Position numbers and translations under genes: made by a program. A stretch of 64,000 nt of DNA from an uncultured Verrucomicrobiales bacterium (GTDB taxonomy: Bacteria; Verrucomicrobiota; Verrucomicrobiia; Verrucomicrobiales; Akkermansiaceae), in assembly GCA_937901085.1 (NCBI GenBank), contig CALCHQ010000034.1, positions 62,001-126,000 of the forward strand, read 5' to 3'. The notes below the pieces were generated by a model. The model did not search any database and was not told the DNA's origin. It saw only the letters and a program-made list of their open reading frames with translations. Positions 8,392-18,202 of this stretch are shown one piece after another. Numbering within the stretch: the stretch's first letter is position 1; every line of letters begins with the position of its first letter.

Positions 8392-9222
8392 ATGGCAACC
8401 GAAGAGAAACCCCAGACCGAAGCTGAGGTGAAGCCTGCTGCTCCCAAGAAACAGCGCGCCCCGCGCAAGAAAGCGGCAGCCACCCAGGCCAGCGGAGATG
8501 CCGGCGCTCCTGCCGCCTCTGCCGAAGCCGCAGCTCCCGCCCCGGCTCCCAAGAAACAGCGCGCCCCGCGCAAGAAAGCAGCCAAGACCGCCGCTGAAGC
8601 TCCCGCCCCTGCGCCGGAGAAGCCCGCTGCCGAACCTGCTCCCGTGCAGGAACAGCAGCCCCAGGAACAGCAGCCCCGCAAGGAGCAGCGCCCGCAGAAG
8701 AACAAGCAGCAGAACAAGCCCCAGCAGTCCGCACCCGCCCCGGTGCAGGAAAAACCGGCTGAAAAACCTGCCGGGAAGCGCGAGGAAAAGCCGGCTGAGC
8801 GTCCCGCCGATATTGAGAACCCGGATGCAGCCCCGCAGCTTCCCCCGGCCCCCGGCTTTGCCGCCCCTGAAACCGTGGGGGGCAACGAAGGCGGCTCCGG
8901 CAACCGCCGCAAGCGCCGCCGCAACCGCAACCGCAACCGCGAGAACGCCCAGCAGCAACAGCAGCCCCAGACCACCCCGCAGGTGGACAAGGAGGAGCTG
9001 GTGCGCCGCGCCTGGAAGATTTTCCTGGGCGAAGTGACTGAGGAAGGCCTGGCACTCATGGACGACCGCACCGCTGCCGAGGCCTCCCGCCGCGCTTTCC
9101 GCGTGGCTGAGTTGTTCCTCATCGAGGCTGCGCGCCACCGTCCCGCTGCCCCCATGACTGCTGAGTCTGTCGTGGAGCCTTCTGAGGTGGAGGAGGCCGC
9201 CGAGGAAATGGAGCAGGAGTAA
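8392..9222 (+). CDS. basic low-complexity Ala/Pro/Lys/Gln-rich protein with conserved C-terminal helix domain
   Basis: No named family recognised. Residues 1-150 are disordered and rich in Ala, Pro, Lys and Gln, with the 12-residue motif PKKQRAPRKKAA present twice (residues 18-29 and 53-64). Near residue 170 an arginine/asparagine cluster (RRKRRRNRNRNRE) and a glutamine run follow. Only residues ~200-245 look folded: a helical segment starting VDKEELVRRAWKIFLGEV. The tail is acidic. The composition suggests nucleic-acid binding, for instance histone-H1-like or an RNA-associated protein, but this is inference. It probably shares a transcript with the deacetylase; a strong terminator follows. 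Confidence 0.65.
   Translation: MATEEKPQTEAEVKPAAPKKQRAPRKKAAATQASGDAGAPAASAEAAAPAPAPKKQRAPRKKAAKTAAEAPAPAPEKPAAEPAPVQEQQPQEQQPRKEQRPQKNKQQNKPQQSAPAPVQEKPAEKPAGKREEKPAERPADIENPDAAPQLPPAPGFAAPETVGGNEGGSGNRRKRRRNRNRNRENAQQQQQPQTTPQVDKEELVRRAWKIFLGEVTEEGLALMDDRTAAEASRRAFRVAELFLIEAARHRPAAPMTAESVVEPSEVEEAAEEMEQE
8441..8579 (+). repeat. 34-bp perfect direct repeat inside the basic protein gene
   Basis: Bases 8441-8474 and 8546-8579 are identical over 34 positions and encode the duplicated PKKQRAPRKKAA motif. The start-to-start distance is 105 bases (35 codons), so recombination between copies would remove or add 35 residues in frame. Confidence 0.85.
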
Positions 9223-9245
9223 AGGATATTCTGCAAGGAAATTTC

Positions 9246-9278
9246 AAGCCCGCGTTGCTTATGCAGCGCGGGCTTTTT
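9246..9278 (+). terminator. rho-independent terminator after the deacetylase/basic protein operon
   Basis: A stem of about 13 pairs (GCCCGCG paired with CGCGGGC, plus an inner TGC/GCA extension) with a 4-base loop is followed by TTTTT at 9274-9278. Confidence 0.85.
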
Positions 9279-9327
9279 CTGCGCTTCTCTCTCGGCGGAA
9301 GAGAGAACTAGAGCGGTGGGAGGACGC

Positions 9328-9360
9328 AAAAAATCCCCTGCCGGGAGTGCCGGCAGGGGA
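9328..9360 (-). terminator. rho-independent terminator of leuS
   Basis: TCCCCTGCCGG pairs with CCGGCAGGGGA around a 5-base loop. Read on the minus strand it is followed by six T. It lies 23 bases after the leuS stop. Confidence 0.88.
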
Positions 9361-9382
9361 GGATTGAGTATAAGGTGGCCAT

Positions 9383-11959
<2,577 letters not shown>

Positions 11960-11969
11960 GTCGCGCGCG

Positions 11970-11998
11970 ACTATACGCTACGTGCCCAGTAAAAGCAA
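11970..11998 (-). promoter_or_regulatory. leuS promoter with GC-rich discriminator
   Basis: Minus strand: TTGCTT (11998-11993), a 17-base spacer, TATAGT (11975-11970), then CGCGCGCGAC and the ATG at 11959. The expected transcript start is within about 3 bases of the ATG. The CGCGCGC discriminator recurs before ileS and the 6969 gene. Confidence 0.75.
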
Positions 11999-12316
11999 GC
12001 CTTATGTGTTGCCGTTCCTATCTGATTACGTTTTTTCGTTTTTCGTGGCTCTTTGTCTGTCAGCCTACAGTCTTGCAAGGCTCAGTCGGTGAAGCTTGTC
12101 TTTGTTTCTGGTGACAGGTGGGGCCGGTGTTCCTACGAGAGACTGGTGGTGCCGGTTTTGTCTTGATACAGGCATTGCGGCTGAAATAGCGTCTGGATCG
12201 TCTTATCCGGGAATCAGAAAGCTACCTCCATTTCAGCCAGTGGAATGGGATTCCTGGAAGATATATTCAGGCAAAGGCTGCAACCTGTGCAATTCTTATT
12301 GTTGCGGGCATCACTG
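11999..12316. other. non-coding stretch between leuS promoter and Fe-S protein gene
   Basis: I see no convincing gene here on either strand: short frames have no family resemblance and no promoter of their own. It holds the region downstream of the leuS promoter, a T-rich tract near 12030-12050, and no clear terminator for the gene ending at 12317. The GC content begins to fall here, marking the edge of the polysaccharide locus. Confidence 0.5.
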
Positions 12317-13567
12317 CTACTTCTGTACAGGCGTAATCAATTTCTGTTTAAGCCATTTAGCTACTTTGTAAGGTGCATGCAGAATCTTAAAGATAATGCT
12401 TGTTCTGGGGATGCGTATAGGGCCGAGTTCGACAGTGTTTACGATGTGGTCGTATACTTTCCCGAGAGGCCATTGTAAAAGCTTGTGCAACACGATATTT
12501 CTTGTGGCGGGGATCTGCTTATGAGGGCGTATGTATACGACTCCCTGACCTGCGTGGATATTGCAGAACGGCTCGCTTAGCAGATGGAGCGATTGTGTTA
12601 ATTGTGCCAATGTGCTGGAGCCAAGCTGACTATTGGTCAGAATGGCAGAAATTCCTCGTTCAATAGGCCAGTCGGGGTGAAGTCGCTCCACTCCCCAGTA
12701 GTCACCTAAAGTGATGTCGCCCTGGCGAGGAAGGTGGGCATACGGACAGTTGTAGCACACATAGTTAAGCGCTTTGTCGCAGAGGAACATACGCATATAT
12801 ATGTCTTTATCTAAAGGGGAAGATGTAATGCTGCCGTCTGAAAAATAAATGCTTACATGAAAGCGGAGCCATCCTTCCGGCTTATCTCGGAAAGAAACAT
12901 AATCAACCGTCTTGCCTGTCCGGCATTCTGTTTCATCAATGTATTTTTCAAGAAGGAGATGAGAGGGCATCCCGTGACAAACAATATCAATGGTGAGTAG
13001 ATTGCTGTATGGCTTACGCAGATACCTCTTGAGAGCATGCACCTGACATGGCGTTCCGCTGAAGAGAACTTTTCTGCCTGTCTTTAATTCTGTAAGCACA
13101 TGCTGATACACCTTATCGGTTAACGCTGGTGTATATTTGGAACCTCGCATTCTTACCAGTTCATCGATGTTCTCAGCTTTGTCGAAAATAGCCGTATACT
13201 TATCCTTCCAGACAACGCCGAAAACACAGCCTCCTGCTGAAATTACATGTTCGGCAAGGGCTGAGAAAATACCACCACTGGAACTGTTCAGATGTATATC
13301 TGAATCTTTATTCCACCCCCCCCATGCTTCGATGTTGTCCGGATCATCAGTGTATGTCTGCTTGTTTTCTAATGCAATGCATTGCTTTACGCAGAGTCCG
13401 CAGTTGATGCAGGCCTCTGTATCTACTTTGGGTATCAGAAATCCCTCTTTGTTCCAGACCATGCGAATAGCATTTCTGGAACATACATTGGCACATAAGC
13501 CGCATCCTGTGCAGTTTTGTGGAACTATGATATGTTTTGATGACTGGGAAGAATTGACGGTGCCCAT
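12317..13567 (-). CDS. Fe-S protein, coenzyme F420 hydrogenase/dehydrogenase beta-subunit family (polysaccharide locus type)
   Basis: The 416-residue protein begins with a two-cluster ferredoxin domain: CTGCGLCANVC and CINCGLCVKQC (residues ~19-65). The FrhB-type N- and C-terminal domains follow, with GGIFSALAEHVI, VLFSGTPCQVHAL and GDITLGDYWGVE. Members of this family in non-methanogens are typically found beside polysaccharide pyruvyltransferases, as here (24191 and 19653). They are presumed to carry out a flavin-dependent redox step on a glycan precursor; the substrate is unknown. The base composition is poorer in GC than leuS. Its promoter is probably the copy at 13754-13782, about 180 bases upstream. 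Confidence 0.82.
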   Translation of the reverse strand: MGTVNSSQSSKHIIVPQNCTGCGLCANVCSRNAIRMVWNKEGFLIPKVDTEACINCGLCVKQCIALENKQTYTDDPDNIEAWGGWNKDSDIHLNSSSGGIFSALAEHVISAGGCVFGVVWKDKYTAIFDKAENIDELVRMRGSKYTPALTDKVYQHVLTELKTGRKVLFSGTPCQVHALKRYLRKPYSNLLTIDIVCHGMPSHLLLEKYIDETECRTGKTVDYVSFRDKPEGWLRFHVSIYFSDGSITSSPLDKDIYMRMFLCDKALNYVCYNCPYAHLPRQGDITLGDYWGVERLHPDWPIERGISAILTNSQLGSSTLAQLTQSLHLLSEPFCNIHAGQGVVYIRPHKQIPATRNIVLHKLLQWPLGKVYDHIVNTVELGPIRIPRTSIIFKILHAPYKVAKWLKQKLITPVQK

Positions 13568-13753
13568 TTTATGAAAAAGAACCTTGTTTGCTTTGTTGAA
13601 CAGGGGGTGAAGCTGTTGCTATCCCGCATATCCTGCTACATCCGGGCCGTGGGAGAGTTCTTTGGAATTGCTGTCTATATCCCTGGCGTCCTGCCACTCA
13701 TGCCCAAAGATATATGGGGATGCGTATTTTGCGTTCGCCCGCCTTGTTAGGTG

Positions 13754-13782
13754 ACTATACGCCCCGCGCGTAGGAAAAGCAA
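13754..13782 (-). promoter_or_regulatory. promoter-like copy of the leuS promoter, upstream of the Fe-S protein gene
   Basis: TTGCTT (13782-13777), a 17-base spacer and TATAGT (13759-13754) on the minus strand. The sequence match to 11969-12008 extends about 15 bases beyond the -35 with the same spacing (AAAAGCAAGnCTTATGTG on the plus strand). Confidence 0.55.
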
Positions 13783-13944
13783 GACTTATGTGGATTCCAT
13801 TGCTATGTATGCCACGGTTTGTTCCGGGGCCTTTTTCCGGCGTCTGACGAGGGGAGTTGGGTGAAGCGATGTTTTTCGTCAAGTATAAACCATTGCCCGG
13901 TAATGAGTTCTGCGCGGGCATCGTAACCGGGTTGTTGTATTTTG

Positions 13945-13972
13945 TTGTGCCTATGAACCGGGCTGCTATACT
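13945..13972 (+). promoter_or_regulatory. promoter of the 14100-15450 gene trio
   Basis: TTGTGC (13945-13950), a 16-base spacer and TATACT (13967-13972). It predicts a ~120-base leader that contains the hairpin at 14050-14082. Confidence 0.5.
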
Positions 13973-14049
13973 GCGTTTTGTAAGTCACCGCATCACCTGG
14001 TGCCTCACACTACCCGGATAACAAACATACTGTTCGAATAATCACGATT

Positions 14050-14082
14050 GGGGCAGCCCGGTTCCCGGAATCGGGCTGCCCC
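14050..14082 (+). promoter_or_regulatory. strong leader hairpin before the 14100 gene
   Basis: GGGGCAGCCCG pairs perfectly with CGGGCTGCCCC around an 11-base loop that is itself partly palindromic (TTCCCGGAA). No T-run follows (GGAAAAATAC), so it is not a simple terminator. It ends 17 bases before the ATG, which makes translational control or an RNA-stability role possible. Confidence 0.6.
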
Positions 14083-14099
14083 GGAAAAATACAACAACT

Positions 14100-14600
14100 A
14101 TGGCTCAAATACTCGATTCCATTCCATATCGCTGGCATGTGGTGTATAGCGCCGATGCCTGCACCGTGGCCGATGCGCATGGCAATCCCTACTGCTCTGT
14201 GGCCGCTGGCGGCTCTGCTGTCTTCTGGTGCGTAGGTAAGCAGGTCAGCCTGTCGTCTGATTCTGCCCGCATGTATCCCCTCACCGAGGATGTCTCAGCG
14301 GTGTTTGCCCGCTTCACGCCGGGGGAACCCGTGTGTCCGCTGCTGTCTGGTACACTTGAAGTTCAGCATGCTACCTGGTTCAATAATGCTGACCAAGCTG
14401 CCATTTCGGTGCAACCGGCTGCATGGAATGACAGAGTGCTCACCTGTTACCTGAAAACAACATGTCCGGTTTCACTTTCCGGTGTGATCTGGCTGTACGG
14501 AGAACCCGCCATGATGGAGGGATTTTCTTTTGTGATTGCCCTGCAGCAGGTCGATGCTTCCACTGTTCTTGCTAACCTTGCCTACACTATCAAACAATGA
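14100..14600 (+). CDS. unknown protein, possibly phage-structural-like
   Basis: I do not recognise a firm family. The 166-residue protein has no signal peptide, is beta-rich, and ends in a segment (GVIWLYGEPAMMEGFSFVIAL, then VLANLAYTIKQ) of the kind seen at the end of small structural proteins in gut phages and prophages. That resemblance is from memory and is weak. It overlaps the next gene by 4 bases (ATGA). The trio lies between the Fe-S protein and CapA genes and is read from its own promoter with a hairpin leader, so it may be a domesticated or transferred cassette. Confidence 0.55.
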   Translation: MAQILDSIPYRWHVVYSADACTVADAHGNPYCSVAAGGSAVFWCVGKQVSLSSDSARMYPLTEDVSAVFARFTPGEPVCPLLSGTLEVQHATWFNNADQAAISVQPAAWNDRVLTCYLKTTCPVSLSGVIWLYGEPAMMEGFSFVIALQQVDASTVLANLAYTIKQ

Positions 14601-15235
14601 TTGCAGCTGGACTTTGTATGATGGGGGGCTGCTTTGCTCAGGATGCCAATTCTCAGGCGGTGGAAACGTATTGGCCTGCTCATTCGGTTTATGTGGATAA
14701 GTCTGTTGTAATTAAGGACTATGCATATGACCTGACAACTCCATTCTGGCGCACTGAAGGTCTGCGTGCCGGCGGGAGAGCTGAGAATGTTATTTGGACT
14801 GAAAAAGGTAATATGCTTTCATGGGGCAAATGGGATACAGGTTTTGCAGATGCCTTGTATATGGGGACGGCCGGCGCGTGGGATAAAGCGGCCGAGGGGG
14901 CTGTGGCCTATGGTGTAGGTGAATCAGGTGAAACGGCCCAGGTAGCTTTTTTGTTGAATTCTCCGCTAGATTTTATCGAGGTGGCAATTTCCAATCTGAA
15001 TTTCACCTTGTCGTGCTCCGCTGGGAGCAAAACTGCGAAAGTAGATTCCATGGGAACGGCGGAGAGCAGGCCTTGGCGGATTGCGATAAAAGCTGAAAAG
15101 CATGCTTTCAACGTGGTGTCTTATTACTGGGAAGATGCTGCGCGTAAACTCTTTTTTGCTGTGCAGCCTATGCGCTCGGTGAATGGTTTTTCAGCCTTTT
15201 ACACTCATGGGTACAACATTTTAACGGAAATATGA
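14597..15235 (+). CDS. unknown secreted-like protein
   Basis: The 212-residue protein starts with a short hydrophobic segment (MIAAGLCMMGGCFAQ) that could be a minimal signal peptide or weak lipobox, though it lacks the usual positive N-terminus. The remainder is rich in Trp, Tyr and Gly with alternating strands, suggesting a beta-sandwich. No catalytic motif is visible. It overlaps the preceding gene by 4 bases and the following one by 4 bases (ATGA both times), so all three are translationally coupled and likely act together. Confidence 0.5.
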   Translation: MIAAGLCMMGGCFAQDANSQAVETYWPAHSVYVDKSVVIKDYAYDLTTPFWRTEGLRAGGRAENVIWTEKGNMLSWGKWDTGFADALYMGTAGAWDKAAEGAVAYGVGESGETAQVAFLLNSPLDFIEVAISNLNFTLSCSAGSKTAKVDSMGTAESRPWRIAIKAEKHAFNVVSYYWEDAARKLFFAVQPMRSVNGFSAFYTHGYNILTEI

Positions 15236-15450
15236 AATATTACGCTAAATTCAAAAGCCCTGATGGCGAATATGTTGATAGCACTGGTGTGCGGTATGAT
15301 GTTTCTGCTGTGCGAAGGGTGAGAAATCATCAAGGCGTGAATGTGGGATATGAGGAGTTTGCCACGCTGGAGGAAGCATTAGAAGCGTGGAATCTTATGC
15401 ATGAATCTGCCGTGACTCAGATTTCTGTTGGAAATGAAAATCAGTTCTGA
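15232..15450 (+). CDS. small unknown protein (72 aa)
   Basis: Third gene of the coupled trio. It is a short acidic/basic mixed protein (MKYYAKFKSPDGEYVDSTG...) with a predicted small beta-sheet followed by a helix containing EEFATLEEALEAW; no signal peptide or membrane segment. The compact size, coupling to the two preceding genes and lack of any known motif would fit a chaperone or accessory protein for one of them, but that is a guess. Its end overlaps the convergent CapA gene by 10 bases. Confidence 0.5.
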   Translation: MKYYAKFKSPDGEYVDSTGVRYDVSAVRRVRNHQGVNVGYEEFATLEEALEAWNLMHESAVTQISVGNENQF

Positions 15451-16613
15451 GGAAAAGGAAATTCGACAGCCGAACGATTGATGTTGTCGATGTTCTGTCC
15501 TGTAAATCTCTTGTAGATGAATGCCTGATCACGCAAAAGTTGTTCTCGTTCGGCATCTTCAGAGGCAGATTCGATTAAATCATTTAGTAAATGGCAAACA
15601 GCATGCCCATCATCGTTTGCAACACATTTTGCAATACTGAATGAGTATCGACTGGAGATGCCTCCGCCAGACTGGCGTTGAAGGTACAGGTGAAGAATAA
15701 TGGAATAATTGGCAAGGCGGTGTTCATCGCGTTGGTCAATGCCGTGGTATCCCAGTGTATTGCCCAGGCAGTACGCACACAATCCGTTCGGCGTCAGCTC
15801 TGCAATTTGCACCAGATGTTCATGATGCCCGATAACGGCGTTGGCTCCGTTTTTTGTGAAGAACAGACCGAGTTCTCGAGCAGACTGCATAGGCGTGAGT
15901 CTGTGTTGGCCCCCCCAGTGAGGATAGGCTACAATGAAGTCGGCTCCGCGCTTTTTCATCTGTTGCAGATCCTTGGCTAGTTTTCTCCTTTTGCTGAAAG
16001 AGAATTCCTTTCTGTCAAACCAAGATTCTGCCTCACGGTTTGTTCTCCATTTGAGCTTCAAGTATAAATTGTAGTATTGCTTGTATAAAAATCTTGTAAA
16101 GGGATTAGAGAGCTCCTGGTTTTGAGAAAGATTCAGATGCGGGGTTTGCCAGAATTTTAAACGCTGGGCATTTTCCATGGCATTGGTGCCGTATGTGCTG
16201 GATATAATTCCCACGCGAATGTCATTTTTTTCCAGTATGCAGAAGCCATCATCTGACTTCTGGCGTTTTCCTCCGATATAAGGTAAATCAATTTCATTCA
16301 GCGCATCCATCGTTTCCAGGAGCCCTTCAAATTGCTGGTCGAGACAATGATTGTTTGCAACCGATACATGGGTGACACCTGCGTTTTTGATGGCTTCTGC
16401 AAATTGAACAGGCGCGACAAAACGGTAACGACCGGTTGTATGCGCGCCTGTGCCGAAATTTCTGGAAATCGGACACTCCAGGTTAGCAATTACAAAATCT
16501 GATTCATTTAACAGGGATGAGATGTTTTCCAGCGGCGTTGATGGTGGATTTGGAAGAAACAGAGAGTAGTACATCAGGTCTCCCAGAAAGGAAATTTTGA
16601 CTTCGTTTTGCAT
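15441..16613 (-). CDS. CapA family protein (poly-gamma-glutamate/capsule type metallophosphatase fold)
   Basis: The 390-residue protein carries the metallophosphatase-like signature of CapA/PgsA proteins in order: FLGDLMYY near the start, ANLECPI, VSVANNH, VAYPHWGGQH and VIGHHEHL. These supply the metal ligands of the fold. Unlike classical CapA there is no N-terminal membrane anchor, so a cytosolic role is likely. Members occur in capsule and exopolysaccharide loci, as here, where it sits divergently from a flippase gene. The exact reaction is not established. The ATG is 6 bases after a TACCCT -10 box. Confidence 0.85.
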   Translation of the reverse strand: MQNEVKISFLGDLMYYSLFLPNPPSTPLENISSLLNESDFVIANLECPISRNFGTGAHTTGRYRFVAPVQFAEAIKNAGVTHVSVANNHCLDQQFEGLLETMDALNEIDLPYIGGKRQKSDDGFCILEKNDIRVGIISSTYGTNAMENAQRLKFWQTPHLNLSQNQELSNPFTRFLYKQYYNLYLKLKWRTNREAESWFDRKEFSFSKRRKLAKDLQQMKKRGADFIVAYPHWGGQHRLTPMQSARELGLFFTKNGANAVIGHHEHLVQIAELTPNGLCAYCLGNTLGYHGIDQRDEHRLANYSIILHLYLQRQSGGGISSRYSFSIAKCVANDDGHAVCHLLNDLIESASEDAEREQLLRDQAFIYKRFTGQNIDNINRSAVEFPFPQN

Positions 16614-16619
16614 GAGGGC

Positions 16620-16649
16620 AGGGTATCATATCTAGGAATCTTGTGTCAA
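16620..16649 (-). promoter_or_regulatory. CapA gene promoter
   Basis: Minus strand TTGACA (16649-16644), an 18-base spacer, TACCCT (16625-16620), then 6 bases to the ATG at 16613. A leaderless transcript is predicted. The promoter is divergent from the flippase promoter 31 bases away. Confidence 0.65.
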
Positions 16650-16679
16650 TTACTATGTGCTGAATGCGTGGTTTTAGAA

Positions 16680-16708
16680 TTGACAATTCATGACCATATA
16701 AGTAGAAT
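16680..16708 (+). promoter_or_regulatory. promoter of the left polysaccharide half-operon
   Basis: Near-consensus TTGACA (16680-16685), a 17-base spacer and TAGAAT (16703-16708). The flippase ATG follows after 12 bases, giving a leader of about 5 bases with no room for a Shine-Dalgarno site. Confidence 0.8.
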
Positions 16709-16720
16709 CAGTACTGCTTT

Positions 16721-18187
16721 ATGTCAAATATCAAGCAGGAAACATTAAGTGGCGCCAAGTGGGCTATGATTAACAAGTGCGTGATGCAGCCTGTTAATTT
16801 TGTATATTTCATGGTGCTGGCGCGGTTGATTACTCCTGCCGAGATGGGGGTGCTGGGGCTGACTGGTATCTTTTTTGCTCTGGCAAATTCATTGAAAGAA
16901 GCCGGGTTAGGCGCGGCTCTCATCCGCAAGCAAGACCGCACCGAGGCTGATTGCAGTACTGTTTTCTGGTTCAATATTGCCGCCAATGTGCTGGTTGCAC
17001 TGGTCTTCTGGCTTGTGGCTCCATGGTTTGCCGTGTTTTTCAACGTGCCGGATTTGAAGTGGATTACCCGCATTTCCTGCATCATGATGGTGCTGGGAGC
17101 TACGCAGAGTGTGCACTACACTCTATATGCAGCCCGGCGCGATTTCAAGACTACCACCATCATCGGTATCATTACCACCTTGCTGGGGATGCCGGTCACT
17201 CTTTACTTGGCTTATACAGGATGGAGCTATTGGTCGCTGGTACTTTCCGGTGTGTTTACCGGGCTGTTAGGTCTTATCATTATCTGGATCATTTCTCCAT
17301 GGAAACCGCGGTTTGTTTTTTCCAAAAGGTCTTTTAAGGAATTTTTCTCGTTCGGTTTCAAATTGTGCTTATCCGGTTGTGTCTGGAATGTCTATAACGA
17401 AATTGTGAATTTCGTCATTGGTAAATTTTATTCACCAAAGCAGCTCGCTATGTATGGCCGGGCCAAGCATCTGGGCATGCTCCCGGGAACTATGCTGTTT
17501 GACCCGATAAACGGAATCATGTATCCCATTCTGTCTACGATTCAGGATGACGAAGAACGCTTGCGGAGTGTCTACCGCAAATACATTCGTTTGTGTACTA
17601 TGCCCATGCTCTGGATTATGTGTACCCTGGCATGCAGCTCATCCAGTATAGTCCCTCTCTTATACGGCTTTAAATGGGCAGATTGCGTGCCGTACCTGCA
17701 GCTGGTCAGCATAGGGTATGCTTTTTCTCCGCTTATCCGGGTCAATCATTCCTATCTCATGGTTAAGGGTCGCTCTGATCTGCTTCTTCACCGAGAGATT
17801 CATGTGCGTATTGTCAATCTTATTTTAATGCTCGGTGCTGCCTACCATAGCGTTATGGCTATCTGTGCGGCTTTTGCTGTTTCTAATTTCTATAATCTCA
17901 TGGTGACGCTTGTATATACGGTGCGGATTTCTCATCTGTCGGTGCGGGAGCAGTTAAAGGATTTTATTCCATACCTCATCGTGGCTATGTTGGTGAATGT
18001 TCCGGCTCTCATCGTCTGCTGGATTGGTGTCCCTTATTACATTTGCGCTTTTGCCGGGCCTGCGGTCTCTTTAGTTCTCTACCTTCTGATTATGCATCTC
18101 CGCCGTGACGATGCTTATATTATGCTGCGTGATACACTGTGGAATAGTGGCCATGTTCGTAAGTTGCGCGCTCGTTTTTCAGCTTAA
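16721..18187 (+). CDS. oligosaccharide flippase (MOP/Wzx-like, polysaccharide biosynthesis family)
   Basis: Predicted inner-membrane exporter of lipid-linked oligosaccharide units. It has 488 residues and about 12-14 hydrophobic helices spread along its length. The N-terminal region (SGAKWAMINKCVMQPVNFVYFMVLARLITPAEMGVLGL) is characteristic of WzxC/Polysaccharide_synt_3 transporters. It is paralogous to the protein at 26614-28056: both begin with W-x-x-x-x-K-C-x-x-Q-P and carry ALIRKQD. It is the first gene of the plus-strand half of the locus. The next gene begins just after its stop. Confidence 0.9.
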   Translation: MSNIKQETLSGAKWAMINKCVMQPVNFVYFMVLARLITPAEMGVLGLTGIFFALANSLKEAGLGAALIRKQDRTEADCSTVFWFNIAANVLVALVFWLVAPWFAVFFNVPDLKWITRISCIMMVLGATQSVHYTLYAARRDFKTTTIIGIITTLLGMPVTLYLAYTGWSYWSLVLSGVFTGLLGLIIIWIISPWKPRFVFSKRSFKEFFSFGFKLCLSGCVWNVYNEIVNFVIGKFYSPKQLAMYGRAKHLGMLPGTMLFDPINGIMYPILSTIQDDEERLRSVYRKYIRLCTMPMLWIMCTLACSSSSIVPLLYGFKWADCVPYLQLVSIGYAFSPLIRVNHSYLMVKGRSDLLLHREIHVRIVNLILMLGAAYHSVMAICAAFAVSNFYNLMVTLVYTVRISHLSVREQLKDFIPYLIVAMLVNVPALIVCWIGVPYYICAFAGPAVSLVLYLLIMHLRRDDAYIMLRDTLWNSGHVRKLRARFSA

Positions 18188-18202
18188 TTGAATTATTTCA
18201 TC

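Larger units (their letters stand above)
13568..14099. other. 532-bp intergenic region with two divergent promoters and a leader hairpin
   Basis: No gene is supported. The region contains a minus-strand promoter at 13754-13782 that is a diverged copy of the leuS promoter region, a plus-strand promoter at 13945-13972, and a strong hairpin at 14050-14082 in the leader of the 14100 gene. Short minus-strand frames here (up to 100 codons) look random. Confidence 0.55.

Noticed and set aside
8169..9329. Minus-strand frames opposite the basic low-complexity gene
   Set aside because: Ser/Ala/Gly/Arg runs arise from reading the Ala/Pro/Lys codons backwards; there is no promoter or motif.
12096..12371. 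91-codon plus-strand frame downstream of the Fe-S gene
   Set aside because: Cys/Trp-rich but without a pattern, promoter or conserved start, and it overlaps the 3' end of a well-supported gene.
13619..13921. 100-codon minus-strand frame upstream of the Fe-S gene
   Set aside because: It spans the promoter at 13754-13782, and its sequence has no coding character.
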